Positions 17,365 through 25,438 are shown, counted from the stretch's first letter. The stretch: DNA of 64,000 nucleotides from Petrocella atlantisensis (GCF_900538275.1 NZ_LR130778.1:3282001-3346000), one strand, 5' to 3'. A program made the numbers and translations. Notes: generated by a model not told the origin, from the sequence alone.

Positions 17365-17928
17365 GTGAACGTAATCGAAACGATTTATAAAAGAAGAAGT
17401 ATAAGAAACTATTTAGATAAGCAAGTTGAAAAGGATATGATTATAACTTTGTTGAAGGCCGCTACAGCTGCACCGACGGCAGCAAATTGTCAACCATGGG
17501 AGTTTATAGTAATTGATAAAGCCGAAAAACTTTCTGAACTGAAGGATAAATTGATTTTTGCGAGATATAATGCACCTGTTGCTATTGTTGTGTGTGGGAA
17601 TATGAAATTATCATTTAAAGGGCCAAATCAAGAAATGTGGGTTCAAGATTGCAGTGCAGCGATAGAAAATATTTTGATTGCAGCAACAAGTATAGGGCTT
17701 GGTTCAATTTGGATAGGCATATACCCTCTTGAAAGCAATATAAGGGCATTAAAAAAAATACTCAATATGCCTGAATATGTTACTCCACTGGGTATTGTAT
17801 ATGTTGGATATTCTGCAGAGGAAAAAGAAGCGAGAACACGTTTTAATGATAAAAGAGTATATTGGCAAGAGTATGAACCTAACCGTAAGCATAAGACAAA
17901 GGATAAGCCTGTTATAGGACATTACTAG
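17365..17928 (+). CDS. Nitroreductase family protein
   Basis: A GTG start at 17365 follows AAAGGAGTTTTATA. The 187-residue flavoprotein opens with the nitroreductase signature IYKRRSIRNYLDKQVEKDMI, then AAPTAANCQPWEFIVI (FMN-binding) and AAIENILIAATSIGLGSIWIG. Such enzymes reduce nitro groups, quinones or related acceptors with NAD(P)H. The protein is full length for the short class. No attC follows before the IS66 element that begins 94 bp downstream, so the cassette junction was probably disturbed by that insertion. Confidence 0.92.
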   Translation: MNVIETIYKRRSIRNYLDKQVEKDMIITLLKAATAAPTAANCQPWEFIVIDKAEKLSELKDKLIFARYNAPVAIVVCGNMKLSFKGPNQEMWVQDCSAAIENILIAATSIGLGSIWIGIYPLESNIRALKKILNMPEYVTPLGIVYVGYSAEEKEARTRFNDKRVYWQEYEPNRKHKTKDKPVIGHY

Positions 17929-18014
17929 AGGTTTTAGGGGTGTTGTCCGTGACCACCTAGAAATAAGCGAGGCGACCAACTTTACTCAACAAGACACTCA
18001 AGTTCGCTATAGCT

Positions 18015-18022
18015 TCAAAAGA
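18015..18022 (+). repeat. 8-bp target duplication of IS66 (left copy)
   Basis: TCAAAAGA here is repeated at 20919-20926 right after the element. Eight bp is the usual IS66 duplication length. Confidence 0.93.
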
Positions 18023-18090
18023 GTAAACGGTAAACCAGTCAGCTCTACTGTTTACCGTTTTTTTATGTCATAATACCTTAAACTGATATG

Positions 18091-19773
18091 CTATTTCTTC
18101 CTCCGTATGTACTCAGGAAGGCTTGCTGACCAAGGTAAGAGTTGATCAAATACTGCGAGATCTGTCTCATCCTGATATTTCGGAATCTCGGTTAACAGAT
18201 ACTTGTAGTATTCATATGTACGTAAATTATTCGCCTTTGCTGTTTCTGCTATGCTATATGATATTGCGCTGGCTTCTGCTCCGGCTATTGTATCGATAAG
18301 AACCCAATTTTTTCTTCCAATGGTAAAAGGACGGATATTTCGTTCCGAAGATGAATTATCAATCGGTACATTACCATTAGTCAGAAAGGTCTTTAGATAT
18401 TTTTCCTGATTCAGGCAGTAGCCAAAACCTTGTCCGGTTTCTGATTTTGGAGGCACTTTGTCCTTGTTTTTCGCACCCAATCGAAAAGCCTCAACCAACG
18501 GTGTAACGCTAAGGTTTCTTCTTTCTAATCGCTCTTCTGCTGACAACTCTTTTAGACTTTTGTCTATAGTATAAATGGCGGCCATCTGCTTCAATGCTTT
18601 ATAAGCAAGCGTTTCCTTGATTTCATCCCTTGATGAGGTTTTTCGCATTGCTTTTATTGCATTTACAAATCTGCGTCTTGCGTGAGCATAGCAGCCGGCA
18701 ACGATAATGCCTTCTTTTTCTCTCTCCAGCTTATGATAGGATTCATATCCATCTGAAACTACTATGCCAGAGTAACCTTCCAGAAACTGCTCGAGATGTA
18801 CCGTTTCTCGCGTCTTATGATACTCGAAAAGTACAATTCTCTTGCCGCTTTGATCAAGCTCGCTACTGCTATACACCCACATAAAACTTTTTGCTCCGGC
18901 CGCCCTGCCATCTTTACTCACTTTTAGAGTAGTCTCATCAGCTTGGATTACCTCTTGTTGAAGGAGTACTTCTTTCATCCGGTCCCATATCAGAGACAGG
19001 TAACGCTCTGAACATCGTATCACCCAGTTACACATGACCTGTCTGGATAAAACGACATCACTTCTTAAAAAGTTTTGTTCCAATCTATAGATTGGCATTG
19101 CATTGACATACTTATAGTTGAGAATCCCGGCTACCAGGGAGGGGGATGCCAAGCTGTTCTGGAGTAAATCTGCTGTCGGTCTCTTGGCATGGGCGAATCT
19201 TTCGCCATCAGCACTTCTATAAACGGCCACATGGTATTCCTGTACTTCAAAAGTTCCAGGATGGAATTCGAGGTGACGATATACATCATCTGGCATTCGC
19301 TTGTAACCTTCACCTAATTGTTCGACCAATTCATCGTGGCTTAAATCACTAATAATCGGTTCTGCCTGCGGTAAGCCTTCTAAATCTTTAGACCGTTTAC
19401 CTTTAGCTTTCTTTTTCTTTTTTTGACCAACTTCTTCCAATGTAGGTTCTTCTAGCTCATCCGGATCTGACATATCAACCGTATTTTCAGCCTCATTAAA
19501 ACATGGAGATTCTGCAATGGTTTTCTTTATATCTGCCAATTCTTCTTCTGTAAAGTCCATTTTCTCAGAGGATTTCCCAAAACGTGCATTCTGTGCAACA
19601 TTAAACTTCTCCAAAAGGACTTTGAAGTTTGCGTTCAGATCGTTTAATTGCATCGTCAAGGCTTCATTCTGTTTTTTCACTTCATCAAAATTCGTTTGCA
19701 TCATCAAGAGAATCTCAATCAGCGTTTCCTTATTTAGTTTTTCACAAGCTTCTCTTGAAATTGGATTATTCAT
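18091..19773 (-). CDS. tnpC: IS66 transposase TnpC
   Basis: The 560-residue protein has the IS66 layout. An N-terminal leucine-rich coiled coil (residues about 10-65) is followed by a basic KKKKKAKGKRSK linker, then a zinc-finger-like region and the DDE-type catalytic core, with HSP conserved blocks such as VIQADETTLKVS, VVSDGYESYHKL, GCYAHARRRFV and DNSSSERNIRPFTIGRKNWV. It cuts and joins the element ends. No frameshift or missing block is seen. The 314-bp gap to tnpB is non-coding and contains an inverted repeat. Confidence 0.95.
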   Translation of the reverse strand: MNNPISREACEKLNKETLIEILLMMQTNFDEVKKQNEALTMQLNDLNANFKVLLEKFNVAQNARFGKSSEKMDFTEEELADIKKTIAESPCFNEAENTVDMSDPDELEEPTLEEVGQKKKKKAKGKRSKDLEGLPQAEPIISDLSHDELVEQLGEGYKRMPDDVYRHLEFHPGTFEVQEYHVAVYRSADGERFAHAKRPTADLLQNSLASPSLVAGILNYKYVNAMPIYRLEQNFLRSDVVLSRQVMCNWVIRCSERYLSLIWDRMKEVLLQQEVIQADETTLKVSKDGRAAGAKSFMWVYSSSELDQSGKRIVLFEYHKTRETVHLEQFLEGYSGIVVSDGYESYHKLEREKEGIIVAGCYAHARRRFVNAIKAMRKTSSRDEIKETLAYKALKQMAAIYTIDKSLKELSAEERLERRNLSVTPLVEAFRLGAKNKDKVPPKSETGQGFGYCLNQEKYLKTFLTNGNVPIDNSSSERNIRPFTIGRKNWVLIDTIAGAEASAISYSIAETAKANNLRTYEYYKYLLTEIPKYQDETDLAVFDQLLPWSASLPEYIRRKK

Positions 19774-19962
19774 TGGATTCTCCCGTATTTTTATCTTGTC
19801 TTATTATACGTGAGATACCCAAAATCCTCAAATTTTACATAGTCGGTCTTCGTCATTATGACGGTGGATAACTAAGGTCACAAGACTTGATACTCGAGTT
19901 TTGTCACGTCAGTTATTCACAAAATTAGCTTTTTCAGCCTTTATCAAAAGACTTTCAGAAGG

Positions 19963-20007
19963 CTTATCCACTGAATTTATTGGCGCCTTCTTTTATCAGT
20001 GGATAAG
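19963..20007 (+). repeat. Internal inverted repeat in IS66 between tnpC and tnpB
   Basis: CTTATCCACTGA (19963-19974) and TCAGTGGATAAG (19996-20007) are perfect 12-bp inverted arms separated by 21 bp. Together they account for the only structure I see in the non-coding gap 19774-20087. It could terminate or regulate the tnpAB transcript. Confidence 0.75.
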
Positions 20008-20087
20008 TAGTTTTTCTTGAATTATATCTTGTTCTATACCTTGAAAAATAAATATTTTTTTCTCTATTTTGCACATAAACTCTTTTG

Positions 20088-20447
20088 TCATCCTGGTAAA
20101 AGAGGGGTAACTTTTGCTATGGATTTCTTCTGTTCAATCTTCATACCCTTCATAAGCCACTCGAACTGCTCTTGTGTTATAGCCTTAGCCTCATCCTCCG
20201 AACGTGGCCACTGGAAGCTACCTGCTTCAAGTCTCTTGTATCCCAAAAAATATCCATCTTCCTCCCAAACCAATGTTTTTATCCTGTCTGATCTTCTTCC
20301 GCAAAACATGAATAAGGTTCCAGTTTCAAACGGATCTAATTTATAGTGATTTTTGATCATCATTGACAACCTATCAATTCCACTTCTAAGATCAGAACGG
20401 CCACAGCAGACTATGACACGCTTAATTCCTTTCGCATCATTAAGCAT
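20088..20447 (-). CDS. tnpB: IS66 accessory protein TnpB
   Basis: The 119-residue protein has the IS66 Orf2 pattern: VIVCCGRSDLRSGIDRLSMMI, GTLFMFCGRRSDRIKTLVWEEDGYFLGYKRLE and FQWPRS. It is required with TnpA and TnpC for IS66 transposition, though its biochemical role is unclear. Its start overlaps the end of tnpA by 8 bp, which suggests translational coupling. Full length. Confidence 0.95.
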   Translation of the reverse strand: MLNDAKGIKRVIVCCGRSDLRSGIDRLSMMIKNHYKLDPFETGTLFMFCGRRSDRIKTLVWEEDGYFLGYKRLEAGSFQWPRSEDEAKAITQEQFEWLMKGMKIEQKKSIAKVTPLLPG

Positions 20448-20820
20448 CGAATATCAGCTCCCTTGTGAATGCTGCTAATTCCATTCCGGATAAGTTTGAT
20501 ATTTCGATTACTATACTGCCTTTATTTAATCTAAAAATTGGATTTTGTTTGGCAACTGTCACATCATTACTGCTTGATACTTGTAAAGCTTTTTCGTTAC
20601 CAGCAACTGGAACCTCTACAAATACAGGTGCAACCAACTCTGTTGCGTTTATTCTACCCTCATATATCAAAGCCCGTATCCGACGTTGCCAATAATAAAA
20701 CTGTTTTTCATTGATGTCATTTGCTTCACACCATTGTCGTTTTATTTTACCACTTGAGTTACATTTTTTTACAATATTTGCCCAATACTCCAAGCGTACT
20801 TCATTAGTCGTATCATCCAT
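20440..20820 (-). CDS. tnpA: IS66 accessory protein TnpA
   Basis: The 126-residue protein has an N-terminal helix-turn-helix (EYWANIVKKCNSSGKIKRQWCEAN, then INEKQFYYWQRRIR) typical of IS66 TnpA, and a variable C-terminus. It is the first gene of the element, starting after GGAGGTTGATTAA, and overlaps tnpB. Intact. Confidence 0.93.
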   Translation of the reverse strand: MDDTTNEVRLEYWANIVKKCNSSGKIKRQWCEANDINEKQFYYWQRRIRALIYEGRINATELVAPVFVEVPVAGNEKALQVSSSNDVTVAKQNPIFRLNKGSIVIEISNLSGMELAAFTRELIFDA

Positions 20821-20919
20821 TTAATCAACCTCCAAAAAACTATTAGTTTTCTTGTCTCTAGCGATAATTATCTCAAAAACTAGCTAGTTTTTTCAAGGCG
20901 GTATGGTTTACCGTTTACT

Positions 20920-21114
20920 CAAAAGATAGCTAAAGCACATCCATTCACCAAGCCAGTTCAGGCTAAGCTCATACGAAGATATCATGATTTAGGTGCACAA
21001 TATGTTGAACGGTTAGCAGGTGATAAGACATTTGAGCAACACATAGAAGATGGACATATAAAGGCTTACATAGAAGACATAAAATACTTTAAGAAAAATT
21101 GGGCTAACTTGTAG
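20920..21114 (+). pseudogene. 3' fragment of a cassette gene cut by IS66
   Basis: The frame right of the IS reads KAHPFTKPVQAKLIRRYHDL, continues through YVERLAGDKTFEQHIEDGHI and ends WANL at a TAG. It is helical and charged and looks like a real C-terminus, but I do not recognise the family. The left flank of the IS (17936-18022) does not continue it in frame because a TAG intervenes, so the gene was probably already damaged or lost its 5' part. A collapsed attC follows at 21143. Confidence 0.55.
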
Positions 21115-21142
21115 GGATTCACAAGTTTTTGTTGATAGCTTT

Positions 21143-21172
21143 GTCTAACAGCGAATTGACGAGACGTTATGC
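21143..21172 (+). other. Collapsed attC remnant
   Basis: GTCTAAC and GTTATGC are 16 bp apart with only GCGAATTGACGAGAC between them. It resembles a type A/B site that lost its loop and right arm. Confidence 0.7.
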
Positions 21173-21225
21173 GATATTAGAAACTGGGCTGCAATAGTGG
21201 TCTTATTGAAAATTGAGGAGGAAAG

Positions 21226-21768
21226 ATGAAGTATATCGCTAATTATATAACCCTTAGTAGGATTATATTGAGCTTTACCTTATTATTATTTGAGCCATTT
21301 AGTATTGTTTTTAATACAATTTATATAGTTTCCGGACTTAGTGATATACTCGATGGATATATAGCGAGAATTAGTGGCACTGCCAGTACTATTGGAGCGA
21401 GATTGGACTCTGTTGCGGATTTGATTATGGTGACTGTTGTATTATATAAGTATTATCCACTAGTTATTTTATCTGAAAAAATTTATTTTTGGATTTTAGG
21501 AATAATATTAATTAGGGTACTATCATTGACGGTTGTCTATATAAAATTTAGGGAACTGGGTATATTACACTCATATGGGAATAAATTTACTGGGATAGCT
21601 TTATTCATGACACCATTACTTATTCAGATTATTCCGGTTCATACCACAGCATATTTACTATGCATTTTTGGATCAGTTTCCGCGGTTGAGGAATTAGTTA
21701 TACATTTAAAGTCAATGAAACTAGATTTGAACGCGAAGAGTTTGCTGACATATGCAAGAAGAGTTTGA
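21226..21768 (+). CDS. CDP-alcohol phosphatidyltransferase family membrane enzyme
   Basis: The 180-residue protein has the complete CDP-alcohol phosphotransferase signature between residues 40 and 65 (D40, D43, G44, A47-R48, G57, D61 and D65), and about five membrane spans. Enzymes with this motif join a CDP-activated lipid and an alcohol (glycerol phosphate, inositol, serine) at the inner membrane. The size fits the short bacterial PgsA-like group, but the alcohol substrate is unknown. ATG 21226 follows GAGGAGGAAAG. Single-gene cassette; a phospholipid enzyme is an unusual cassette cargo. Confidence 0.9.
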   Translation: MKYIANYITLSRIILSFTLLLFEPFSIVFNTIYIVSGLSDILDGYIARISGTASTIGARLDSVADLIMVTVVLYKYYPLVILSEKIYFWILGIILIRVLSLTVVYIKFRELGILHSYGNKFTGIALFMTPLLIQIIPVHTTAYLLCIFGSVSAVEELVIHLKSMKLDLNAKSLLTYARRV

Positions 21769-21797
21769 GTTGGTTGTATGATATCGTATCAAACATC

Positions 21798-21872
21798 GCC
21801 AAACAGCGAATTACCAACATGGACGGTAATAAAGGAGGATGTCCACGTCGCTAATTCACGCAAACGTTATGT
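21798..21872 (+). other. attC site, type B
   Basis: GCCAAAC (21798-21804) and GTTATGT (21866-21872) flank GAATTACCAACATGGAC and GTCCACGTCGCTAATTC. Confidence 0.88.
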
Positions 21873-21917
21873 GCAATTACGAACCAGATATAAAAAAATA
21901 AAGAATGGAAAACGATT

Positions 21918-22238
21918 ATGAATTCGACTGTAGTTGTATATTATTCAAAAGATAACAATACTCGAACTGGAGCAAAGATTTTAAGCGATAGAATAGGAGC
22001 AAAAATAGTTGAGTTAACAGAAATTAGGAAAGCAAATTTTGTTCAGGCGCTAAGTAAAAAGAGTTCAAAACTTGCAGGAGATCCATGGGGTGAGATAAAA
22101 GATGCTAAGATAATATACTTAATGTCACCAATATGGGCAAGTAATACCTTATTTGTTGGATTTTCAATTATTGTATTGTGGATCATGTTATTTGCCACAT
22201 CACAGGTTCCAGAGCTTGAGACTGAACCATTAGCTTAG
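21918..22238 (+). pseudogene. Flavodoxin 5' fragment fused to a foreign membrane gene
   Basis: The first 76 codons (STVVVYYSKDNNTRTGAKIL to SPIWASN) are almost identical to the intact flavodoxin at 26802-27278. At base 22145 the sequence switches to an unrelated hydrophobic frame (FVGFSIIVLWIMLFATSQVP) that soon stops. So this is a chimera of two cassettes. It has the FMN phosphate-binding start of a flavodoxin but lacks the remaining two thirds, so it cannot bind flavin normally. Confidence 0.88.
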
Positions 22239-22498
22239 CACTGCATGTACTATCCGAATTGATATTGGCAGTATCTCTTCTTTTTACTGGTATTGGCTAC
22301 ATGAAGAATACTAGATGGGTACCATATATGTTTATGTTGAGCATGGGACTTCTCATATACTCGGTTATGAATGTAGCAGGATATTATGGGGAGTCTGGTA
22401 ATTTCGCTATGGTTATAATATTTGCAGTATTATTAGTTATTGCTGTCCTATTAACAGTTCTTACTTTGAAGGAAATTCTGAGCAAGAATAATGATTAG
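22146..22498 (+). pseudogene. Remnant of a small membrane-protein gene with frameshift
   Basis: From 22146 one frame gives a first membrane span and QVPELETEP. After about 22228 the continuation lies in another frame (SLALHVLSELILAVSLLFTG, then MNVAGYYGESGNF and a final span). Together they make a four-span membrane protein of unknown function that lost its start codon to the flavodoxin fusion and also suffered a 1-base frameshift. Confidence 0.7.
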
Positions 22499-22571
22499 AT
22501 TTGTTGGTTTAGGTTCTGCTTTATCAACTGTATCGATATATCAAGTTGCTAGTAAGATTCCGAGGGGAATC

Positions 22572-22650
22572 ACATAACCCCATGTTCCTGCTTCGGGTCA
22601 GCAGAGGGAACGGATATAAGTAAGAATGCTGGCCACATACGGCCGCCTAA
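22572..22650 (+). other. Partial attC, type D, right core missing
   Basis: ACATAAC (22572-22578) is followed by CTTCGGGTCAGCAGAGGG and CTGGCCACATACGGCC, matching the type D site at 3907. No GTTRRRY core is found before the next gene. Confidence 0.6.
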
Positions 22651-22705
22651 GTCATACGAATATGAGACTATATATGAAATTTCCACCTTTGTTCCGAGGT
22701 ATTGA

Positions 22706-23086
22706 ATGAAAGGTAAAGAGATGAATTTACTAGAAAGTGCAAAGAAACTAAAAAAAGAAATTGGTACACTATACTATTCGTATAGAGATGAAAGGACACC
22801 ATTGTTTGCCAAAGTGTTTTCTATATTTGTAGTCAGTTATGCTCTAAGTCCCATTGATCTGATTCCTGACTTTATTCCAATATTGGGATATCTTGATGAT
22901 ATTATCTTATTACCAATTGGAATATATTTCGCTTTAAAGATGATTCCAGATGTAGTGATTGTGGATTCTAGAGATAGAGCAGAGAAGGAATTTATGAAAG
23001 ATCGAAAGAGCAATTATTTTGTTGCAGGAGTCATCGTAATTATATGGTTCATAATAATACTAGAGATTGCCCATATAATTATATAA
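22706..23086 (+). CDS. DUF1232/YkvA family membrane protein
   Basis: The 126-residue product has the DUF1232 core SYALSPIDLIPDFIPILGYLDDIILLPIGIYF (about residues 44-76), a motif of YkvA-type small membrane proteins, and a second C-terminal span. Function in the family is not established. Start choice is uncertain: ATG 22706 (after CGAGGTATTGA) or the internal ATG 22721. Single-gene cassette between a partial attC and the site at 23122. Confidence 0.87.
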   Translation: MKGKEMNLLESAKKLKKEIGTLYYSYRDERTPLFAKVFSIFVVSYALSPIDLIPDFIPILGYLDDIILLPIGIYFALKMIPDVVIVDSRDRAEKEFMKDRKSNYFVAGVIVIIWFIIILEIAHIII

Positions 23087-23121
23087 ATTATTCAAGGGAG
23101 AATGCCGACGATTGAAACATC

Positions 23122-23196
23122 ATATAACAGCGAGTTGACGATATAGGCTTTGGCAAGTATGGATGGCACAAATCGTCTACTTAGAGGATGTTAGTT
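23122..23196 (+). other. attC site, type A
   Basis: ATATAAC (23122-23128) and GTTAGTT (23190-23196) flank GAGTTGACGAT and ATCGTCTACTT, a slightly eroded type A palindrome. Confidence 0.85.
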
Positions 23197-23235
23197 GACA
23201 TATTATCTTTTGAATAGAAAAGAGAGGTACATGAA

Positions 23236-23781
23236 TTGGATGATGTAGTTATCAGTTTGGCAAAACATTTGAATAAGGAAAATATTATATGGGGTATAGG
23301 TGGTTCATACTTATTAAAGGAATATGGTATTGTTGATGAAGTTCATGACTTGGATATCATTGTTTCTGAGGAGGATGTGAAGAAGACCGTCGAGATTCTT
23401 GATTCTATAGCTGAGAGGAAGACTATACCAGTAAAGAATGAATATAGAACAAAGCATTTCCATGTATATTCCTACAGAGGTGTGAGTATTGATGTGATGT
23501 CTACTTTTCGAATTGAGCATGATAATGGCGTTTATGAGTTCTTGTTAGATGATCAGTCGATAGTTATTAAAAAGCAGAAACAGGGAGTTGTTATACCCTT
23601 TACAAGTTTAGAAGATTGGCTCATTGCGTATAAATTGATGAAAGGAAGAGAAGAAAAAGTCGAGCTGATAGAGAATTATTTTAGAACAGAAAGTTTGAAT
23701 CACAGAGAACTTCTAGAAAGAACAATTAAACAAGAATTGCCTGAAGAGATTAGAGAGTATATTAGGAACATACTTAAGTAA
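23236..23781 (+). CDS. Nucleotidyltransferase-fold protein (AbiEii/MNT-like)
   Basis: The 181-residue protein begins with a strand-GG-helix pattern IIWGIGGSYLLKEYGI and then HDLDIIVSEEDVKK. This is the GS...DxD arrangement of minimal nucleotidyltransferases, with a later acidic position in GVSIDVMSTF. Relatives include AbiEii-type toxins and aminoglycoside nucleotidyltransferases, so it could modify a tRNA, a protein or a drug. TTG 23236 is the likely start behind GAGAGGTACATGAA; the nearby ATG 23231 leads to a stop at once. Single-gene cassette. Confidence 0.75.
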   Translation: MDDVVISLAKHLNKENIIWGIGGSYLLKEYGIVDEVHDLDIIVSEEDVKKTVEILDSIAERKTIPVKNEYRTKHFHVYSYRGVSIDVMSTFRIEHDNGVYEFLLDDQSIVIKKQKQGVVIPFTSLEDWLIAYKLMKGREEKVELIENYFRTESLNHRELLERTIKQELPEEIREYIRNILK

Positions 23782-23817
23782 AAGTCAAGTTAGCTAAGAC
23801 TGTCAAGCTAATACGGC

Positions 23818-23894
23818 ATCTAACAGCGAAGTTGACGATATAGGCTTTGAATAAGGATGGATGCCACATATCGTCAATTCACATGACGTTAGGA
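23818..23894 (+). other. attC site, type A
   Basis: ATCTAAC (23818-23824) and GTTAGGA (23888-23894) flank GTTGACGATATAGGC and GCCACATATCGTCAA. Confidence 0.85.
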
Positions 23895-23953
23895 GACATA
23901 ATTCGTTAGTTAATAGAATCGATATAAATAATCCACTATTGTGAGGAGAAATC

Positions 23954-24028
23954 ATGTTTAGTAAGTTTAAGATCTCAGCAAATAGGGTTATACCAATAAT
24001 TGTAATAGCAATTATTATTTTTATTTAA
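23954..24028 (+). CDS. 24-residue hydrophobic peptide
   Basis: ATG 23954 follows a good GAGGAGAAATC site and encodes MFSKFKISANRV followed by a fully hydrophobic IPIIVIAIIIFI. It is short, so it may be a small membrane peptide or the surviving start of a longer deleted gene. It precedes the broken nitroreductase in the same cassette. Confidence 0.4.
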   Translation: MFSKFKISANRVIPIIVIAIIIFI

Positions 24029-24065
24029 ATATATTTTGTATTTGGTTATCGGAGGAATTTACTAA

Positions 24066-24601
24066 ATGAATTTTTTAGAATTATGTAAACAACGGTGTAC
24101 AACAAGGGAATTTATTGAAAAACAAATTGATAAGGACGATCTTGACGCATTATGTCTGCTGGCCGTGTGACACCAACCGCTTGTAATAAGCAACCACAGC
24201 GTATTATTGTAGTTCAACGACCTGAGAATGTTTTCAAGGTTCAAAAAGCATACCAAACTTTCGGTTCTCAATGTATCCTCATCGTATGTCAAGATAAAAG
24301 GGATGCTTTAATTCGACCTTTTGACGAAAAATGTTCGGGTGATATAGATATCGGTATTATTTGCGATCACATGATGCTGGCTGCAAGAGAATTGAATATT
24401 GGGAGCGTGCTGGTAGGATTATTTGATCCTCATATAATAAGAAAAGAATTTAGCATACCCGAATATATTGAACCAACTGTATTGCTTATCCTAGGTTATC
24501 CTACCAATGGCTTTCTGAGTCCTGACCGTCATAAAACGGAAAGAAAGCCTCTTGAGGATTCAGTAATGTATGAGACCTATTACGAGGACAGGTCGTTATG
24601 A
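24066..24601 (+). pseudogene. Nitroreductase family gene with one frameshift
   Basis: ATG 24066 (after TCGGAGGAATTTACTAA) starts NFLELCKQRCTTREFIEKQI, a nitroreductase N-terminus. The frame breaks near 24150 and resumes as SAGRVTPTACNKQPQRIIVV through IICDHMMLAARELNIGSVLVG to the end at 24601. A single-base change within GACGCATTATGTCTG would restore about 178 residues. It is therefore a recently inactivated FMN-dependent reductase or carries a sequencing error. It is not close in sequence to the intact nitroreductase at 17365. Confidence 0.83.
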
Positions 24602-24686
24602 CATGATTGCTTGCGAGACCCTGTCGGAGTTTAAGGGGCCGCCGTCCATGCTTCCTCTGGCGTCGTCAACTCACTGGACGTTATAC
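24598..24686 (+). other. Probable attC, right half type C, left half eroded
   Basis: CTGGCGTCGTCAACTCACTGGACGTTATAC ends in core GTTATAC (24680-24686) and matches type C right arms. The left side around TTATGACATG is only weakly complementary. Confidence 0.55.
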
Positions 24687-24703
24687 GCGATTCAGAATCT
24701 CGG

Positions 24704-25015
24704 TTATAAAAACGTTGAGTAATTTTGTTTTAATGAAAGAATTCTATGTATACGTACTTCGTTGAGTGCTTGAACTGGAATATAGAATACAATATATGAG
24801 TCGATTAATAACATTCTATAACCTTTTTTTCTGAGTTCAAATTCATTGGGTAGCGTGCCAAGGAAAGGAAATTGGCTTAAATTACCAATTCTGTCAGTTA
24901 TTTTTTGAATAAACTTTTCAGCAGCATTTGGATTATCTCTTGAGATATAGTCAAGTATCGCATATGTATCATTCATTGCAGATTCCTTGTAGATTACATT
25001 AAAGCTAAGTGACAT
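24704..25015 (-). CDS. RelE/ParE-family toxin
   Basis: The 103-residue basic protein has the RelE/ParE pattern: a first strand FNVIYKESAMNDTYAILDYI, AEKFIQKITDRIGNLSQFPFLG, then KKGYRMLLIDSYIVFYIP and VRIHRILSLKQNY. ParE members poison gyrase and RelE members cut ribosome-bound mRNA; which applies here cannot be told. It overlaps the antitoxin gene by 11 bp, is read opposite to the cassettes and shares the antitoxin promoter. Both proteins look full length. Confidence 0.9.
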   Translation of the reverse strand: MSLSFNVIYKESAMNDTYAILDYISRDNPNAAEKFIQKITDRIGNLSQFPFLGTLPNEFELRKKGYRMLLIDSYIVFYIPVQALNEVRIHRILSLKQNYSTFL

Positions 25016-25274
25016 TATACTTACCTCTAAGTTCTTTCATAAAATCATCATGTGAAATAGATGGTGAGTCAGATGCATACTCAGCTTCTGCGACAGATAA
25101 TTTTTGATATAAGTCAAGTTTATCTTGAAGTGTTTCAAAATACTCTATCGATGTAACAACAAGATCGCCTTTACCATTTTTAGTGATATAAACGGGTTCG
25201 AAATTTTGATGGCATATTTCGGATATTTCATTGAAATTGTTACGCAAATCTGAAATAGGATGAATTTTTGGCAT
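25005..25274 (-). CDS. Phd/YefM-family antitoxin
   Basis: The 89-residue protein opens with MPKIHPISDLRNNFNEISEI and EPVYITKNGKGDLVVTSIEYF, the Phd/YefM DNA-binding and dimer part; the acidic C-terminal part should wrap the toxin. The start is preceded by GCGAGGTGACACT. Upstream, a palindrome CATTATAATG (25291-25300) and an inverted repeat TATCAT-ATGATA (25309-25324) overlap likely -10 elements and are candidate operators for autoregulation. Unlike most cassette genes the pair brings its own promoter. Confidence 0.92.
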   Translation of the reverse strand: MPKIHPISDLRNNFNEISEICHQNFEPVYITKNGKGDLVVTSIEYFETLQDKLDLYQKLSVAEAEYASDSPSISHDDFMKELRGKYNVT

Positions 25275-25290
25275 AGTGTCACCTCGCTTT

Positions 25291-25324
25291 CATTATAATG
25301 AGTATATTATATCATAATAATGAT
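25291..25324 (-). promoter_or_regulatory. Candidate operator/promoter of the toxin-antitoxin pair
   Basis: The perfect palindrome CATTATAATG and inverted repeat TATCAT-AATA-ATGATA lie directly upstream of the antitoxin gene and contain TATAAT-like sequences on the minus strand. Confidence 0.5.
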
Positions 25325-25362
25325 AAAGAGGGTAGTCTTGGAAATAGTTAATTCTGAACATC

Positions 25363-25438
25363 GTATAGCAGCGAGTTGACGATATAGGCTTTGAACAAGG
25401 ATGGATACCACACATCGTCAACTCACAGGAAGTTAACT
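25363..25438 (+). other. attC site, type A
   Basis: GTATAGC (25363-25369, one change from GTATAAC) and GTTAACT (25432-25438) flank a full GAGTTGACGAT / ATCGTCAACTC stem. It closes the toxin-antitoxin cassette. Confidence 0.85.

Larger units (their letters stand above)
18023..20918 (-). mobile_element. IS66-family insertion sequence, apparently intact
   Basis: The element is 2896 bp and bounded by inverted ends GTAAACGGTAAACC and GGTTTACCGTTTAC plus an exact 8-bp TCAAAAGA duplication. It holds the three standard minus-strand genes tnpA, tnpB and tnpC. All reading frames are open, so it may still move. It split a cassette-array segment whose right part survives at 20920-21114. Confidence 0.95.
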
